Positions 1 through 12,556 of a stretch of 64,000 bases of DNA are shown piece by piece. Below the pieces are notes generated by a model that ran no database searches, was not told the origin of the DNA, and worked only from the letters and a program-made list of their open reading frames with translations. The stretch spans positions 1 to 64,000 of the forward strand of contig NZ_JAANOW010000006.1 of the NCBI RefSeq assembly GCF_011758805.1, in the 5' to 3' direction. Numbering within the stretch: position 1 is the stretch's first letter; each line of letters begins with the position of its first letter. The position numbers were made by a program, and so were the translations under genes. The stretch comes from Mycolicibacterium fluoranthenivorans. Lineage in GTDB: Bacteria; Actinomycetota; Actinomycetes; Mycobacteriales; Mycobacteriaceae.

Positions 1-668
<668 letters not shown>

Positions 669-694
669 CCCGCGGTACAGCAACAACCTGAAGT

Positions 695-737
695 CTGACG
701 GCGGTGCCCCCTCGGGGACACCGCCGTCAGGCGTTTT
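695..737 (+). terminator. Rho-independent-type terminator after fbpA
   Basis: A perfect 12-bp inverted repeat (CTGACGGCGGTG with CACCGCCGTCAG, 695-730) encloses a further CCC/GGG pair and is followed by GCGTTTT. It lies 26 bp after the fbpA stop and before the fbpD start, so fbpA is probably transcribed separately from fbpD. Confidence 0.8.
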
Positions 738-793
738 CACAGCAGTGGACTGCGGTGATGTGGTTCACTACAACGCGGCGGTGGGGAGATTCG

Positions 794-1771
794 GTGACTT
801 CGATGAGGTGGGATATGCGGCTGGGCGAGCGAAGCGACGGGAAACTCATCCGGGGCGAGCGAAGCGACGGGAAATCTCTCCTGCAGTCGGCGATCCGCAA
901 GACGGTGCAGGCGACATGTGCGGCGTTGCTGGCGCTGGGGCTGTGGTCGACGGCCGGGGCTCCGGCCCACGCGGACGGGATCGAGTACCTCCAGGTGCCG
1001 TCGGCGGCGATGGGCCGCGATATCCCGGTGGCCTTTCAAGCCGGCGGGCCGCACGCGGTCTACCTCCTCGACGCGTTCAACGCCGCACCCGAGGTGAGCA
1101 ACTGGGTCAATGCCGGCGCGTTCAACACCCTGGCCGGTAAGGGCATCTCGGTGGCCGCCCCGGCCGGTGGTGCGTTCAGCATGTACACGAACTGGGAGCA
1201 GGACGGCAGCAAGCAGTGGGAGACGTTCCTGTCTCAGGAGCTGCCGGACTGGCTGGCCGCGAACAAGGGCCTGGCCCCGACCGGGCACGGTGTCGTGGGT
1301 GCGGCCCAGGGCGGCACGGCGGCGCTGACGCTGGCGGAGTTCCACCCGGACCGGTTCCGCTATGCGGGCTCGATGTCGGGCTTCCTGACGGTCGGCAACA
1401 CCTTCCTCAACGGTGCGATCACCGCGGGTATGGCGCAGTTCGGTGGGGTCAACACCCAGGACATGTGGGGCCCGGCGCAGTTCGGGCGGTGGAAGTGGCA
1501 CGACCCGGATGCCCACGTGCAGCTGTTGGCGGATAACAACACCCGGATCTGGGTGTTCAGCCCGCAGACGCTGACCTGTAGCGATCCCGCGGCGATGATC
1601 GGCTATTGCGATCAGGCGCAGGGCAGCAACCGTGCGTTCTACTCGCACTATCGCAGCCTCGGCGGCCGTAACGGGCACTTCGACTTCCCGACCGGTGGCC
1701 AGCACGACTGGAGCAGCTGGGGCCCGCAACTGGCGGCCCTGTCCGGCGATCTCTCGGCCGCCATCCGATAA
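794..1771 (+). CDS. fbpD: MPT51/FbpD, non-catalytic antigen 85 paralogue
   Basis: A secreted antigen-85-fold protein that lacks the catalytic serine. The nucleophile elbow reads GAAQGG where active paralogues have GLSMAG, so it is thought to bind ligands or matrix proteins rather than transfer mycolates. I chose GTG at 794 because GGGGAG sits about six bases upstream; ATG at 803 or 815 is possible. The N-terminus is unusual. About 25 residues containing two copies of GERSDGK come before the hydrophobic signal peptide, which ends near AHA. They are encoded by two copies of a short dispersed repeat (823-874). The mature part (PSAAMGRDIPVAF onward) matches MPT51 closely. Confidence 0.9.
   Translation: MTSMRWDMRLGERSDGKLIRGERSDGKSLLQSAIRKTVQATCAALLALGLWSTAGAPAHADGIEYLQVPSAAMGRDIPVAFQAGGPHAVYLLDAFNAAPEVSNWVNAGAFNTLAGKGISVAAPAGGAFSMYTNWEQDGSKQWETFLSQELPDWLAANKGLAPTGHGVVGAAQGGTAALTLAEFHPDRFRYAGSMSGFLTVGNTFLNGAITAGMAQFGGVNTQDMWGPAQFGRWKWHDPDAHVQLLADNNTRIWVFSPQTLTCSDPAAMIGYCDQAQGSNRAFYSHYRSLGGRNGHFDFPTGGQHDWSSWGPQLAALSGDLSAAIR
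823..874 (+). repeat. Two copies of the dispersed GAGCGAAGCGAC repeat
   Basis: GGGCGAGCGAAGCGACGGGA occurs at 823 and again at 853, a 30-bp period, in frame inside the fbpD N-terminus. Related copies lie in pks13, the 37.8 kb gene, aftA, glfT1 and the 55.5 kb gene. Confidence 0.85.
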
Positions 1772-1859
1772 GCCGGGGCGGGCGCAACCGCGGGAAATAT
1801 CACATCACGGCATCGTCTCGGCCCGGGGGCACGCGCTGGACAGCCGGTACCGTGGAGCC

Positions 1860-2357
1860 GTGCAGCGTAACCACCGGTGGACTGCGGGTCTGGCAAAGCG
1901 ACCCGCGCTGGTGTTGACCCCGCTGATGCTGGCCTCCACCGCGGCCGCGGTGTGCGGATGTTCGTTCAGCGACGACGTCATCACGACCATCGGACTGCCG
2001 TCTTCCCAGTCCGCCGGGCCGTCGGACGGGCTGGCGGACATCGCCCCGCCGGCCGCCAGCGCGGCCGGTGGCTACCGCGAGCACATGCCGATGTCCCATC
2101 AGCAGCAGTCCTATCTGGACGCGCTGGGCACGGCCGGCGTGCACCCCTCCGACGAGATCATCGCGCTGACGATCGGGTCCTATGTGTGTCAGGCACGGGC
2201 GGCCAAGCAGACCGATCAAGCGGTGTGGGACTTCGTCGTGCCGCTGGTCCGGGCGGATGTCCGTGAGGCGCACGTGAGTTCGACGGCCCCGCCGACGGGT
2301 GAGGTCGACTCTGTCACCGCCGACTACATTCGCATCGCGACCGAACAGCTCTGCTGA
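1860..2357 (+). CDS. DUF732-like secreted protein
   Basis: A 165-residue exported protein. A signal-like segment (LVLTPLMLASTAAAV) ends at VCGC, which could serve as a non-standard lipobox. The C-terminal ~75 residues (SYLDALGTAGV...IIALTIGSYVCQARA...TEQLC) have the pattern of the small mycobacterial DUF732 domain, including the conserved Cys pair; the molecular role of that domain is unknown. GTG at 1860 is the only start that gives a sensible signal peptide. It sits between fbpD and the cutinase gene, in the same direction, and may be co-expressed with them. Confidence 0.7.
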   Translation: MQRNHRWTAGLAKRPALVLTPLMLASTAAAVCGCSFSDDVITTIGLPSSQSAGPSDGLADIAPPAASAAGGYREHMPMSHQQQSYLDALGTAGVHPSDEIIALTIGSYVCQARAAKQTDQAVWDFVVPLVRADVREAHVSSTAPPTGEVDSVTADYIRIATEQLC

Positions 2358-2421
2358 CCGCTTCCCGCGGACATGACAGCAGTGCTCGGGCAACCCAGCT
2401 GAACCGAGGAGCTCATCAACT

Positions 2422-3432
2422 ATGGCGAACAACCGCAAACGCCACCGGATTCTCGCGGTGGCCGCGGCCGGGGCGGTTGCCGTCCTGGTGGCGGTGATCG
2501 TCGCCGCACTCGTGGTCTGGCTGCGCCAGCCGGAGCATCCGCCGTTGGCCACGCCGCCGACGGCACCGCCCACCGCGGTCCCGACCACGGGTCCCTCGCC
2601 GAGCAAACCGCGCCCGGAGTTCCAGGACGCCAGCTGCCCGGATGTGTTCGTGCTGTCCATTCCCGGCACCTGGGAGTCCTCACCGGTGCTCGACCCGAAC
2701 AACCCGGTGCAGTTCCCGGCCGCGCTGTTGCTCAATGTCACCAACCCGCTGCTGCAGCAGTTCGGTCCCGACCGGATCCAGGTCTACACGGTCCCCTACA
2801 CCGCGCAGTTCCATAACCCGTTCGCCGCGGACGGTCAGATGTCCTACAACGACTCCCGCGCCGAGGGCACCAAGAAGGCGGTCCAGGCACTGACCGATAT
2901 GAACAACCGGTGCCCGTTGAGCAGCTATGTGATCATCGGATTCTCCCAGGGCGCGGTCATCGGCGGCGATATCGCCAGCGATATCGGCAATGGCCGCGGC
3001 CCGGTCGACCAGGACCTGGTGCTGGGCGTGACGCTGATCGCCGACGGCCGGCGCCAGGACAACGTCGGTCAGAGCCTGCCCGCGAATCCGCCGGGACAGG
3101 GAGCCGAGATCACCCTGCACGAACTGCCGATGCTGTCCGCGCTGGGGCTGTCGATGACCGGCCCGCGCGACGGGGGTTTCGGCGCGCTCAATGACCGCAC
3201 GTACCAGATCTGTGGGAACGGTGACCTGATCTGCGCCGCCCCCGAGGAGGCGTTCTCCGTCGGGAATCTGCCCGCGACGCTGCAGACCCTGCTGGGCAGC
3301 ACGGCGGGGCCGGTGCACGCGCTCTACAACACCCCCCAGTTCTGGAGCCTGGACGGCCAGACGGCCACCCAGTGGACCGAGCAGTGGGCCCGCAACCTGC
3401 TGGACAACGCGCCGCACCCCAAACACGGCTGA
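2422..3432 (+). CDS. culp6: Cutinase-like serine esterase, Culp6 (Rv3802c type)
   Basis: A 336-residue membrane-anchored serine hydrolase, the same length as M. tuberculosis Rv3802c and nearly collinear with it. Residues about 9-33 form one transmembrane anchor, followed by a Pro/Thr-rich linker and the cutinase domain. The nucleophile is in GFSQG (about residue 175); later Asp and His (PVHALYN) complete the triad. Rv3802c has thioesterase and phospholipase A activity, is inhibited by tetrahydrolipstatin and is needed for mycolate biosynthesis. Its place directly before fadD32-pks13-accD4 fits that role. ATG at 2422 follows GAGGAG with normal spacing. Confidence 0.93.
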   Translation: MANNRKRHRILAVAAAGAVAVLVAVIVAALVVWLRQPEHPPLATPPTAPPTAVPTTGPSPSKPRPEFQDASCPDVFVLSIPGTWESSPVLDPNNPVQFPAALLLNVTNPLLQQFGPDRIQVYTVPYTAQFHNPFAADGQMSYNDSRAEGTKKAVQALTDMNNRCPLSSYVIIGFSQGAVIGGDIASDIGNGRGPVDQDLVLGVTLIADGRRQDNVGQSLPANPPGQGAEITLHELPMLSALGLSMTGPRDGGFGALNDRTYQICGNGDLICAAPEEAFSVGNLPATLQTLLGSTAGPVHALYNTPQFWSLDGQTATQWTEQWARNLLDNAPHPKHG

Positions 3433-3444
3433 GCTGTTCGGTCT

Positions 3445-3465
3445 ACCCGCCGCTTCGCTCACCCC
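3445..3465 (-). repeat. Divergent copy of the dispersed GAGCGAAGCG repeat
   Basis: On the minus strand this reads GGGGGTGAGCGAAGCGGCGGG, one base away from the core found elsewhere. It lies just after the culp6 stop, is intergenic, and is oriented against the flanking genes. Confidence 0.5.
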
Positions 3466-3636
3466 CAGGAACCCGACTCGCCGGTAACCAGATTTGGCCT
3501 GCGAGAATCGGTCCCCTAACATTAAGAGAAAACTAAGAGCGGTGGGCGGGCGTCGAGGGGGGGAACAGCGCGTCCCGGTACGATCGCCGGGGCTCGCGAC
3601 GACCGTGCGAAGAGTGTGCAGTGACAGGAGAATTTG

Positions 3637-5526
3637 ATGCCGTTCCATAACCCGTTCATCAAGGACGGTCAGATCAAGTTCCCTGATGGCGCCAGTATCG
3701 TGTCGCACGTCGAGCGCTGGGCCAAGGTCCGCGGCGACAAGCTCGCCTACCGGTTCCTGGACTACTCCACCGAGCGCGACGGTGTGGCCCGCGACCTCAC
3801 CTGGGCCCAGTTCAGTGCCCGCAACAAGGCCGTCGCGGCCCGCTTGCAGCAGGTCACCCAGCCCGGTGACCGCGTCGCGATCCTCTGCCCGCAGAACCTG
3901 GACTACCTCGTCGCGTTCTTCGGCGCGCTCTACGCCGGTCGCATCGCGGTGCCGCTGTTCGATCCGTCGGAGCCCGGGCACGTCGGACGCCTGCACGCCG
4001 TCCTGGACAACTGCAGCCCGTCGGCCATCCTGACCACCACCGACGCCGCCGAGGGCGTGCGCAAGTTCTTCCGCAGCCGGCCGGCTAACCAGCGGCCCCG
4101 GGTCATCGCGGTGGATGCCGTGCCTGACGACGTCGCCGTCACCTGGGAAGAGGTGGTGGCCACCGAAGAGACCATCGCCTACCTGCAGTACACCTCGGGT
4201 TCGACGCGCATCCCCACCGGCGTGCAGATCACCCATCTGAATCTGGCCACCAACGTACTGCAGGTGGTCGAGGCTCTGGAAGGTGAGGAAGGCGATCGCG
4301 GCCTGTCCTGGCTGCCGTTCTTCCACGACATGGGTCTGATCACCGCGCTGATCGCCCCGATGATCGGCCACTACTTCACCTTCATGACGCCGGCGGCCTT
4401 CGTGCGCCGGCCCGAGCGCTGGATCCGCGAGATGGGCTTCAAGCCCGACGACACCGGCGGTGTCATCTCGGTGGCCCCCAACTTCGCCTTCGATCACGCC
4501 GCCGCCCGCGGTGTGCCGAAGGAGGGCGACGCACCGCTCGACCTCTCCCATGTCAAGGCGGTCCTCAACGGCAGCGAGCCCATCTCGGCGGCCACCGTGC
4601 GCCGCTTCAACGAGGCCTTCGCGCCCTTCGGCTTCCCGCCCAAGGCCATCAAGCCGTCCTACGGCCTGGCCGAGGCCACCCTGTTCGTGTCCACCACCCC
4701 GGCCGCCGAAGAGCCCAAGATCATCAATGTCGACCGCGATGCGCTGAACACCGGTCGCATCGTCGAGGTGGATGCGGACTCGCCCAAGGCGGTGGCGCAG
4801 GCCTCGGCAGGCAAGGTCGGCATCTCCGAATGGGCCGTCATCGTGGATGCGGAATCCGCGACGGAACTGCCCGACGGCCAGATCGGTGAGATCTGGATCA
4901 GCGGCCAGAACATGGGTACCGGGTACTGGGGTAAGCCGGAGGAGACCCGTGAGATCTTCCAGAACACCCTCAAATCGCGGACCAGCCCCTCGCACGCCGA
5001 AGGCGCGGCGGATGACGCGACCTGGGTGCGCACCGGTGACTTCGGCGCGTTCTACGGCGGTGACCTCTACATCACCGGCCGCGTCAAGGACCTCGTCATC
5101 ATCGATGGCCGCAACCACTACCCGCAGGACCTGGAGTACTCGGCGCAGGAATCCACCAAGGCGCTGCGCACCGGATTCGTGGCGGCCTTCTCGGTGCCGG
5201 CGAATCAACTGCCTGCCGAGGTGTTCGAAAACACCCACGCCGGACTGAAATTCGATCCGGAGGACACCTCCGAACAGCTCGTCATCGTGGGCGAACGCGC
5301 GCCGGGCTCGCACAAGCTCGACCTGGGCCCGGTCGTCGACGATATCCGCGCCGCCATCGCGGTCCGGCACGGCGTGACGGTGCGCGATGTGCTGCTGACA
5401 CCGGCGGGTGCCATCCCGCGTACCTCCAGCGGCAAGATCGGCCGCCGCGCATGCCGCGCCGGTTACCTCGACGGCAGCCTGCGCAGCGGCAAGACCGCCA
5501 ACGACTTCCCGGACGAAACGGACTGA
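3637..5526 (+). CDS. fadD32: Long-chain fatty-acid AMP ligase FadD32
   Basis: FadD32 activates the C50-60 meromycolic acid as an acyl-adenylate and loads it on the N-terminal carrier domain of Pks13. The 629-residue protein has the adenylate-forming motif [14 protein letters not shown] (about residue 183), [26 protein letters not shown] and the C-terminal catalytic lysine in [12 protein letters not shown]. The insertion typical of FAALs is present. ATG at 3637 follows AGGAG and gives MPFHNPF, the usual fast-grower N-terminus; the preceding TTG is less likely. The pks13 start follows after 56 bases, and the two genes plus accD4 form an operon. Confidence 0.97.
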   Translation: MPFHNPFIKDGQIKFPDGASIVSHVERWAKVRGDKLAYRFLDYSTERDGVARDLTWAQFSARNKAVAARLQQVTQPGDRVAILCPQNLDYLVAFFGALYAGRIAVPLFDPSEPGHVGRLHAVLDNCSPSAILTTTDAAEGVRKFFRSRPANQRPRVIAVDAVPDDVAVTWEEVVATEETIAYLQYTSGSTRIPTGVQITHLNLATNVLQVVEALEGEEGDRGLSWLPFFHDMGLITALIAPMIGHYFTFMTPAAFVRRPERWIREMGFKPDDTGGVISVAPNFAFDHAAARGVPKEGDAPLDLSHVKAVLNGSEPISAATVRRFNEAFAPFGFPPKAIKPSYGLAEATLFVSTTPAAEEPKIINVDRDALNTGRIVEVDADSPKAVAQASAGKVGISEWAVIVDAESATELPDGQIGEIWISGQNMGTGYWGKPEETREIFQNTLKSRTSPSHAEGAADDATWVRTGDFGAFYGGDLYITGRVKDLVIIDGRNHYPQDLEYSAQESTKALRTGFVAAFSVPANQLPAEVFENTHAGLKFDPEDTSEQLVIVGERAPGSHKLDLGPVVDDIRAAIAVRHGVTVRDVLLTPAGAIPRTSSGKIGRRACRAGYLDGSLRSGKTANDFPDETD

Positions 5527-5582
5527 ACCCCGCATACATCCGGCCCCTCAACCAGGCCGCACGGCGGCGAAAGCGAATGAAA

Positions 5583-8500
5583 ATGACTGACACTGGCGAG
5601 AACTCGCAGACTTCAGAATCCAACGTCGCCGCCGGGGCGGCTCCGGCCACCGACATGACGGTCGCCGAGATGCGCGAATGGCTGCGCAACTGGATCGCCA
5701 CCGCCACCGGCCAGTCGCCCGACTCGATCAACGAGTCGGCCCCGATGGTCGAGCTCGGCCTGTCCTCCCGCGATGCCGTCGCGATGGCCTCCGATATCGA
5801 GGACCTGACCGGTGTCACGCTGACCGCCACCGTCGTCTTCCGCAATCCGACCGTCGAGTCGCTGGCGAAGGTGCTCATCGAGGGTGAGCCCGAACCCGAG
5901 GACGTCGGCGACGAAGACTGGTCGCGCCCGGCCGGAGTCGAGGACATCGCGATCGTCGGTGTGGCGACCCGCTTCCCCGGGGACATGAACACCCCCGACG
6001 AGATGTGGGCGGCGCTGCTCGAGGGCCGCGATGCGAGCTCGGATCTGCGGGAGGGCCGTTGGTCGGAGTTCCTCGGTGAGCCCCGGGTCGCCGAGCGGGT
6101 GGCCAGGGCCCACACCCGCGGCGGGTATCTGTCGGATATCAAGGGTTTCGACTCCGAGTTCTTCGCACTGTCGAAGATGGAAGCCGACAATGTCGACCCG
6201 CAGCAGCGGATGGCACTCGAGCTGACCTGGCAGGCCCTTGAGCACGCCCGGATCCCGGCCTCCAGCCTGCGCGGCGCCGATGTCGGTGTGTATGTGGGCA
6301 GTTCGAACAACGACTATATGTTGCTGGCCGTCGCCGACCCCACCACCGCTCACCCGTACGCCATCACCGGCACGGCCAGCTCCATCATCGCCAACCGGGT
6401 GTCGTACTTCTTCGACTTCCGCGGACCGTCGGAGTCCATCGACACCGCGTGCTCCAGCTCGCTGGTCGCCGCCCACCAGGGTGTGCAGGCCCTGCGCAGC
6501 GGCGAGATCGACGTGGCGATCGTCGGTGGGGTGAACGCCATGGTGACCCCGATCGTCACCATCGGTTTCGACGAGGTCGGCGGGGTGCTGGCCCCGGACG
6601 GCCGCTGCAAGTCCTTCTCTTCGGACGCCAACGGTTACGCCCGTTCCGAGGGCGGCGGCATGCTGGCGCTCAAGCGGCTGTCGGATGCCCGCCGCGACGG
6701 GGACCAGATCCTGGCAGTCATCGCCGGCTCCGCGGTCAACCACGACGGCCGGTCCAACGGCATGCTGGCCCCCAATCCCGATGCGCAGGAAGCGGTTCTG
6801 CGTAAGGCGTACAAGAACGCGGGTATCGACCCCCGCGACGTCGACTACATCGAGGCGCACGGCACCGGCACCATCCTGGGTGACCCGATCGAGGCCGACG
6901 CCCTGGGCCGGGTCGTCGGCCGTGGCCGCGCCGCCGACAAGCCGGCGCTGCTGGGTGCGGTGAAATCCAATCTGGGACACCTCGAATCGGCCGCGGGCGC
7001 GGCGAGCCTCGCCAAGGTGGCGTTGTCGCTGCAACACGACAAGCTGCCCCCGTCGATCAACTATGCGGGCCCCAACCCGTACATCGACTTCGACAAGGAA
7101 CACCTCAAGGTCAACGACACCGTCTCGGAGTGGCCGCGCTACAGCGGACGCGCCATCGCGGGTGTGTCGGGCTTCGGTTTCGGTGGCGCCAACGCCCACC
7201 TGGTGCTGCGTGAGGTGCTGCCGGCCGATCTGGTCGAACCCGAGCCGGAACCCGAAGTCAGCGAACAGAAGTCGGATGACGCCGACGCCGTGTACGTCGG
7301 CGGGGTCCGGATGGACGAGTACGGCGAGTTCGTCGACAGCGACGGCCCGGATGGTCTCCCGGGCTCCTCTTCGCAGGACGAGGGCGGCTACGAGCTGCCC
7401 GGTCTGACCGATGAGGCCAAGCGGCTGATCGAGGTCGGTCGTGCCGAGATCGAGGCGCTGGAGTTCACTCCCGTTGTGCCGCTGGTGATCTCCGGATTCC
7501 TCACCTCGCGTAAGAAGTCCGCTGCCGCGGAGCTCGCCGACTGGATCGACAGCGAAGAGGGCCGCGCCTCGTCACTGGAGTCGATCGGCCGCTCGCTGTC
7601 CAAGCGCAACCACGGCCGCTCGCGTGCCGTGGTGCTGGCCCATGACCACGACGAGGCCGTCAAGGGCCTGCGGGCCGTCGCCGAGGGCAAGCAGAGCCCG
7701 CTGGTGCTGGCCGCCGACGGCCCCGTCACCAACGGACCCGTCTGGGTGCTGGCCGGTTTCGGCGCGCAGCACCGCAAGATGGGCAAGAGCCTGTATCTGC
7801 GCGACGAGGTGTTCGCCGAGTGGATCAACAAGGTCGACGCGCACATCCAGGACGAACGCGGCTACTCCGTCGTCGAACTGGTCCTCGACGATGCGATCGA
7901 CTACACCAACGAGACCTGCGAATACCCCATCGAAGTGGTCCAGACGGTGATCTTCGCCATCCAGATCGCGCTCGGTGAGCTGCTGAAGCACCACGGCGCG
8001 AAACCTGCTGCGGTGGTGGGTCAGTCGCTCGGTGAAGCGGCCGCAGCCTACTTCTCCGGTGGGCTGTCCCTGGCCGATGCCACCCGCACCATCTGCTCCC
8101 GCGCGCATCTCATGGGTGAGGGCGAGGCGATGCTGTTCGGCGACTACATCCGGCTGATGGCGTTGGTCGAGTATTCGGCCGAGGAGATCAAGACCGTCTT
8201 CTCCGACTTCCCGGGTTTGGAGGTCTGCGTTTACGCCGCCCCCACCCAGACCGTCATCGGCGGCCCGCCCGAGCAGATCGACGCGATCATCGCCCGGGCC
8301 GAATCCGAGGGCAAGTTCGCCCGCAAGCTGCAGACCAAGGGCGCCAGCCACACCCAGCAGATGGACCCGCTGCTGGGTGAGCTCTCCGCCGAGATCCAGG
8401 GCATCCAGGCGCTGCCGCTGCAGACGGCGTACTTCTCCACCGTGCACGAAGGCAAGTTCATCCGGGCCGGCGCCGATCCGATCCACGATGTGGAGTACTG

Positions 8501-10988
8501 GAAGAAGGGCCTGCGGCACAGCGTCTACTTCACCCACGGGATCCGCAACGCCGTCGACAACGGGCACACCACCTTCCTGGAGCTCGCGCCGAACCCGGTG
8601 GCGCTCATGCAGGTCGGCCTGACGACCGCCAGCGCCGGTCTGCACGATGCGCAGCTCATCGGCACGCTCGCCCGTAAGCAGGACGAGGTCGACTCGATGA
8701 CGGTGGCGATGGCCAACCTCTTCGTGTACGGCCACGATCTGGATCCGCGGGTGTTCTTCGGTGCCGGTGAGCACGCGAACATCCCGCCCACCCGCTTCAA
8801 GTACAAGGAGCACTGGCTCAACGCCCGGTTCGCCGGTGACAGCTCGGCGGTCCTGCCGGGCACTCATGTCGCCACTCCCGACGGCCGGCATGTCTGGGAG
8901 TACGCCCCCAACGGTGCCACCGATCTCGCGGCTCTGGTGAAAGCCGCTGCCACCCAGGTTCTTCCGGACGCCGTACTGACCGCCTTCGAACAGCGTGCGG
9001 TCCCCGGTGACGGGGCCCGGCTGGTCACCACGCTCACCCGGCATCCCGGTGGGGGCACCGTGCAGGTGCACGCGCGTATCGACGAGTCGTTCACCTTGGT
9101 GTACGACGCGGTGGTCAGCCGCAGCGGTAGCGCCGCGGTGCTGCCCGTGGCGACGGGTGCCGCGGTGGCGATCGCGGCTGAGCCGGTGGCCGAGGCGGCG
9201 CCCGATCACGTCGCCGACGTGGCCATCCTGCAGGACAACCTGACCGCCGGCGCCGGCCTGGCCGCGAATTTTGCCAAGTGGTCACCGGAATCCGGTGAGA
9301 CGGTGGCGGATCGCCTCGGCAGCATCGTCGGTGGGGCCATGGGTTACGAGCCCGAGGACCTGCCGTGGGAGGTCCCGCTGATCGAGCTGGGCCTGGATTC
9401 GCTGATGGCCGTGCGCATCAAGAACCGCGTCGAGTACGACTTCGACCTGCCGCCGATCCAGCTGACCGCGGTGCGCGATGCCAACCTCTACAACGTCGAG
9501 GAGCTCATCAAGTACGCGATCGAGCACCGCGACGAGGTCGATGAGATCGCCGAATCCCAGAAGGGACAGACCGCCGAGGAGATCGCGGCCGCGCAGGCCG
9601 AACTGCTGGGCGGGGCGACGACGGTCGCCGAGTTGGAGGCGAAGTTAGCCGAGGCGAGCGCAGCGACGGGAAGTGTGACCGAGGCGGGTCACCCGGTCGC
9701 GGAGAGCGGGCAGACCCCGGTCGCGTCGCCCACCGAGCTCGAAATCCCGCCGCCGCCCACGGATCCGACCGGACCCACGGCGACCATCCCCGCACCACCG
9801 AGTGATCCGGCCGGCCCCAGCAAGGCCACCGCGGCCGCGGCCGCGGCGAAGGTGCTGACGCAGGAGGCTGTCACCGAGGCGCTCGGCGCCGATGTGCCGC
9901 CGCGGGATGCCGCCGAACGTGTCACGTTCGCCACCTGGGCGATCGTCACCGGTAAGTCGCCGGGCGGCATCTTCAACGAGCTGCCGAAGCTCGATGACGC
10001 GGCCGCCGACAAGATGGCGAAACGGCTGACGGAGCGCGCCGAGGGCACCATCACCGTCGAGGATGTGCGTTCCGCCAAGAACATCGAGGAACTGGCCACC
10101 GTGGTGCGCGCCCAGCTCGAAGAGGGTGTGGTCGACGGATTCATCCGCACCCTGCGGGCAGCGAAGGAGGGTTCGACCGCCCTTCCGCTGTTCGTCTTCC
10201 ACCCGGCCGGTGGATCGACGGTGGTGTACGAGCCGTTGATCAAACGGCTGCCCGCGGACATCCCGGTGTACGGCATCGAGCGTGTCGAAGGCTCCATCGA
10301 GGAGCGGGCCGCCGAGTACGTGCCGAAACTGCTTGAGGTGCATCAGGGTCCGTTCGTGTTGGCGGGTTGGTCGCTCGGTGGCGCGCTGGCCTATGCCTGC
10401 GCGATCGGGCTCAAGCAGGCCGGCGCGGATGTGCGGTTCGTCGGCCTGATCGACTGTGTGCGCCCCGGTGTGCCGATCGACCAGACCCAGGCGGGCATGC
10501 GTGCCCGCTGGGACCGCTACGCACGGTTCGCCGAGCGGACCTTCAACGTCGAGGTACCGGCCATCCCCTACGAGGAGTTGGAGAAGCTGGACGACGAGGG
10601 CCAGGTCAAGTTCGTCCTGGACATCGTCGCGCAGAGCGGGGTGCAGATCCCGGGCGGCATCATCGAGCACCAGCGGACGTCCTATCTGGACAACCGTGCG
10701 CTGGACACCATCGAGCTCCGGCCTTACGACGGGCACGTCACCTTGTACATGGCCGACCGCTACCACGATGACGCGATCGTCTTCGAGCCCGCGTACGCCA
10801 CCCGTCAGCCCGACGGCGGATGGGGCGAAGCGGTCAAGGATCTGGAGGTGGTGCCCATCGGTGGTGAGCACATCCAGGCCATCGACGAGCCCATCATCGC
10901 CAAGGTCGGCGCGCACATGAGCGAGGCCATCAACCGTATCGAGAGCGAAGCGACGGCTAGCACAGCAGAGAAGGACGCGAACAAGTGA
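5583..10988 (+). CDS. pks13: Polyketide synthase Pks13, mycolic acid condensase
   Basis: This enzyme joins the meromycolate and alpha chains into mycolic beta-ketoesters. Domains in order: N-terminal carrier (ELGLSSRDA, about residue 60), ketosynthase with Cys290 in DTACSSS, acyltransferase with Ser815 in GQSLGEA, C-terminal carrier with Ser1273 in LGLDSL, and thioesterase with Ser1597 in GWSLGG and His1763 in GGEHIQA. At about 1,801 residues it is some 70 longer than the M. tuberculosis enzyme. The excess lies in an Ala/Pro-rich linker between the second carrier and the thioesterase, which includes one copy of the dispersed repeat. ATG 5583 is preferred to 5577. The stop overlaps the accD4 start. 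Confidence 0.97.
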   Translation: MTDTGENSQTSESNVAAGAAPATDMTVAEMREWLRNWIATATGQSPDSINESAPMVELGLSSRDAVAMASDIEDLTGVTLTATVVFRNPTVESLAKVLIEGEPEPEDVGDEDWSRPAGVEDIAIVGVATRFPGDMNTPDEMWAALLEGRDASSDLREGRWSEFLGEPRVAERVARAHTRGGYLSDIKGFDSEFFALSKMEADNVDPQQRMALELTWQALEHARIPASSLRGADVGVYVGSSNNDYMLLAVADPTTAHPYAITGTASSIIANRVSYFFDFRGPSESIDTACSSSLVAAHQGVQALRSGEIDVAIVGGVNAMVTPIVTIGFDEVGGVLAPDGRCKSFSSDANGYARSEGGGMLALKRLSDARRDGDQILAVIAGSAVNHDGRSNGMLAPNPDAQEAVLRKAYKNAGIDPRDVDYIEAHGTGTILGDPIEADALGRVVGRGRAADKPALLGAVKSNLGHLESAAGAASLAKVALSLQHDKLPPSINYAGPNPYIDFDKEHLKVNDTVSEWPRYSGRAIAGVSGFGFGGANAHLVLREVLPADLVEPEPEPEVSEQKSDDADAVYVGGVRMDEYGEFVDSDGPDGLPGSSSQDEGGYELPGLTDEAKRLIEVGRAEIEALEFTPVVPLVISGFLTSRKKSAAAELADWIDSEEGRASSLESIGRSLSKRNHGRSRAVVLAHDHDEAVKGLRAVAEGKQSPLVLAADGPVTNGPVWVLAGFGAQHRKMGKSLYLRDEVFAEWINKVDAHIQDERGYSVVELVLDDAIDYTNETCEYPIEVVQTVIFAIQIALGELLKHHGAKPAAVVGQSLGEAAAAYFSGGLSLADATRTICSRAHLMGEGEAMLFGDYIRLMALVEYSAEEIKTVFSDFPGLEVCVYAAPTQTVIGGPPEQIDAIIARAESEGKFARKLQTKGASHTQQMDPLLGELSAEIQGIQALPLQTAYFSTVHEGKFIRAGADPIHDVEYWKKGLRHSVYFTHGIRNAVDNGHTTFLELAPNPVALMQVGLTTASAGLHDAQLIGTLARKQDEVDSMTVAMANLFVYGHDLDPRVFFGAGEHANIPPTRFKYKEHWLNARFAGDSSAVLPGTHVATPDGRHVWEYAPNGATDLAALVKAAATQVLPDAVLTAFEQRAVPGDGARLVTTLTRHPGGGTVQVHARIDESFTLVYDAVVSRSGSAAVLPVATGAAVAIAAEPVAEAAPDHVADVAILQDNLTAGAGLAANFAKWSPESGETVADRLGSIVGGAMGYEPEDLPWEVPLIELGLDSLMAVRIKNRVEYDFDLPPIQLTAVRDANLYNVEELIKYAIEHRDEVDEIAESQKGQTAEEIAAAQAELLGGATTVAELEAKLAEASAATGSVTEAGHPVAESGQTPVASPTELEIPPPPTDPTGPTATIPAPPSDPAGPSKATAAAAAAKVLTQEAVTEALGADVPPRDAAERVTFATWAIVTGKSPGGIFNELPKLDDAAADKMAKRLTERAEGTITVEDVRSAKNIEELATVVRAQLEEGVVDGFIRTLRAAKEGSTALPLFVFHPAGGSTVVYEPLIKRLPADIPVYGIERVEGSIEERAAEYVPKLLEVHQGPFVLAGWSLGGALAYACAIGLKQAGADVRFVGLIDCVRPGVPIDQTQAGMRARWDRYARFAERTFNVEVPAIPYEELEKLDDEGQVKFVLDIVAQSGVQIPGGIIEHQRTSYLDNRALDTIELRPYDGHVTLYMADRYHDDAIVFEPAYATRQPDGGWGEAVKDLEVVPIGGEHIQAIDEPIIAKVGAHMSEAINRIESEATASTAEKDANK
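9654..9672 (+). repeat. Dispersed repeat copy in the Pks13 linker
   Basis: GCGAGCGCAGCGACGGGAA, in frame in pks13 and encoding ASAATGS in the linker before the thioesterase. The proline-rich gene at 37.8 kb carries the same variant in the same reading frame. Confidence 0.7.
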
Positions 10989-12556
10989 CCGAAACCTCCA
11001 GTGTCCCAGCGGTAACCACGGCGCAGAAGCTGGCCGAGCTCCGTGAGAAGCTGGCACTGGCCGCCGACCCCGGTGATGAGAAGGCCAAGGCCCGCCGCGA
11101 CAAGAAGGGCATTCCGAGTGCCCGCGCCCGCATCCACGCACTGCTCGATCCGGGCAGCTTCCTGGAGATCGGCGCGCTGGCCAAGACCCCCGGGGACCCC
11201 AACGCCTACTTCGGCGACGGTGTGGTCACCGGCCACGGCACCATCGACGGCCGTCCCGTCGGCGTGTTCAGCCACGATCAGACGGTGTTCCAGGGCTCGG
11301 TCGGTGAGATGTTCGGCCGCAAGGTCGCCAAGCTGATGGAGTGGGTGGCCATGGTCGGCTGCCCGATCATCGGTATCAACGACTCGGCCGGTGCCCGCAT
11401 CCAGGACACCGCGACCTCGCTGGCCTGGTACGCCGAACTCGGGCGCCGCCATGAGATGCTGCGCGGGCTGGTCCCCGAGATCTCGCTGATCTTCGGCAAG
11501 TGCGCCGGTGGCGCGGTGTACTCGCCGATCCAGACCGATCTCGTTGTGGCGGTGCGCGATCAGGGCTACATGTTCATCACCGGACCGGATGTCATCAAGG
11601 ACGTCACCGGTGAAGACGTCAGCTTCGACGAGTTGGGCGGCGCCGATGTGCAGGCGCAGCGCGGCAACATCCACAAGGTGGTCGAGTCGGAGGCCGCGGC
11701 GTACCAGTACGTCCGCGACTACCTGAGCTTCTTGCCCCCCAACCACTTTGACGATGCGCCCATCGTCAACCCGGGCCTGGAGCCCGAGATCACCCCGAGT
11801 GATCTGGAGCTCGACACGATCGTGCCGGATTCGGACAACATGGCCTACGACATGCACGAGGTCCTGCTCCGGATCTTCGACGACGGTGACGTCTTCGAGA
11901 TCGCCGACCAGCGCAGCCCGTCCATGATCACGGCGTTCGCCCGGGTGGACGGCCGCCCGGTCGGGGTGGTGGCCAACCAGCCCATGCACATGTCCGGTGC
12001 GGTGGGTAACGAGGCCTCCGACAAGGCCGCCGGGTTCATCCGGTTCTGCGATTCGTTCAACCTGCCCTTGGTGTTCGTCGTCGACACCCCGGGTGCGATG
12101 CCGGGTGTGGAAGAGGAGAAGGGCGGCATCATCAAGCGTGGTGGCCGCTTCTTCAACGCCATCGTGGAAGCCGATGTGCCGAAGGTGACCATCATCGTGC
12201 GCAAGGCCTACGGCGGCGGATACGCCGTGATGGGCTCCAAGCAGTTGTCCGCGGACCTCAACTTCGCGTGGCCCACCGCCCGCATCGCGGTGATCGGCGC
12301 CGAAGGTGCGGCGCAGTTGCTGGTGAAGCGCTTCCCGGATCCGACCGCACCCGAGGTGCAGAAGATCCGTGCCGACTTCATCGAGGGTTACAACCTGAAT
12401 CTGGCGACGCCGTGGATCGCCGCCGAGCGCGGCTATATCGACGGTGTCATCGAACCGCACGAGACCCGTCTGCTGCTGCGCAAGTCGCTGCATCTGTTGC
12501 GGGACAAGCAGAACATCCACAAGGTGCAGCGCAAGCACGGCCTGACCCCGCTCTAA
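10985..12556 (+). CDS. accD4: Acyl-CoA carboxylase beta subunit AccD4
   Basis: Carboxyltransferase subunit that, with AccA3 and AccD5, carboxylates the C24-26 acyl-CoA extender used by Pks13. The 523-residue sequence covers both crotonase-type halves of the carboxyltransferase domain, with oxyanion segments KCAGGAVYS and [15 protein letters not shown] at 10985 overlaps the pks13 stop by four bases (GTGA), so translation is probably coupled. The gene ends four bases into the convergent PucR-type gene. Confidence 0.96.
   Translation: MTETSSVPAVTTAQKLAELREKLALAADPGDEKAKARRDKKGIPSARARIHALLDPGSFLEIGALAKTPGDPNAYFGDGVVTGHGTIDGRPVGVFSHDQTVFQGSVGEMFGRKVAKLMEWVAMVGCPIIGINDSAGARIQDTATSLAWYAELGRRHEMLRGLVPEISLIFGKCAGGAVYSPIQTDLVVAVRDQGYMFITGPDVIKDVTGEDVSFDELGGADVQAQRGNIHKVVESEAAAYQYVRDYLSFLPPNHFDDAPIVNPGLEPEITPSDLELDTIVPDSDNMAYDMHEVLLRIFDDGDVFEIADQRSPSMITAFARVDGRPVGVVANQPMHMSGAVGNEASDKAAGFIRFCDSFNLPLVFVVDTPGAMPGVEEEKGGIIKRGGRFFNAIVEADVPKVTIIVRKAYGGGYAVMGSKQLSADLNFAWPTARIAVIGAEGAAQLLVKRFPDPTAPEVQKIRADFIEGYNLNLATPWIAAERGYIDGVIEPHETRLLLRKSLHLLRDKQNIHKVQRKHGLTPL

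Noticed and set aside
1800..2744. 314-codon minus-strand frame opposite the DUF732 gene
   Set aside because: It runs antisense through two well supported genes and has shadow composition.
2680..5535. 951-codon open frame on the minus strand
   Set aside because: It is antisense to culp6 and fadD32, and its residues (Arg, Gly, Val, His, Asp-rich) are the mirror of GC-rich codons. No domain is recognisable.
7572..9209. 545-codon minus-strand frame
   Set aside because: Antisense to the acyltransferase part of pks13, with no recognisable motif.
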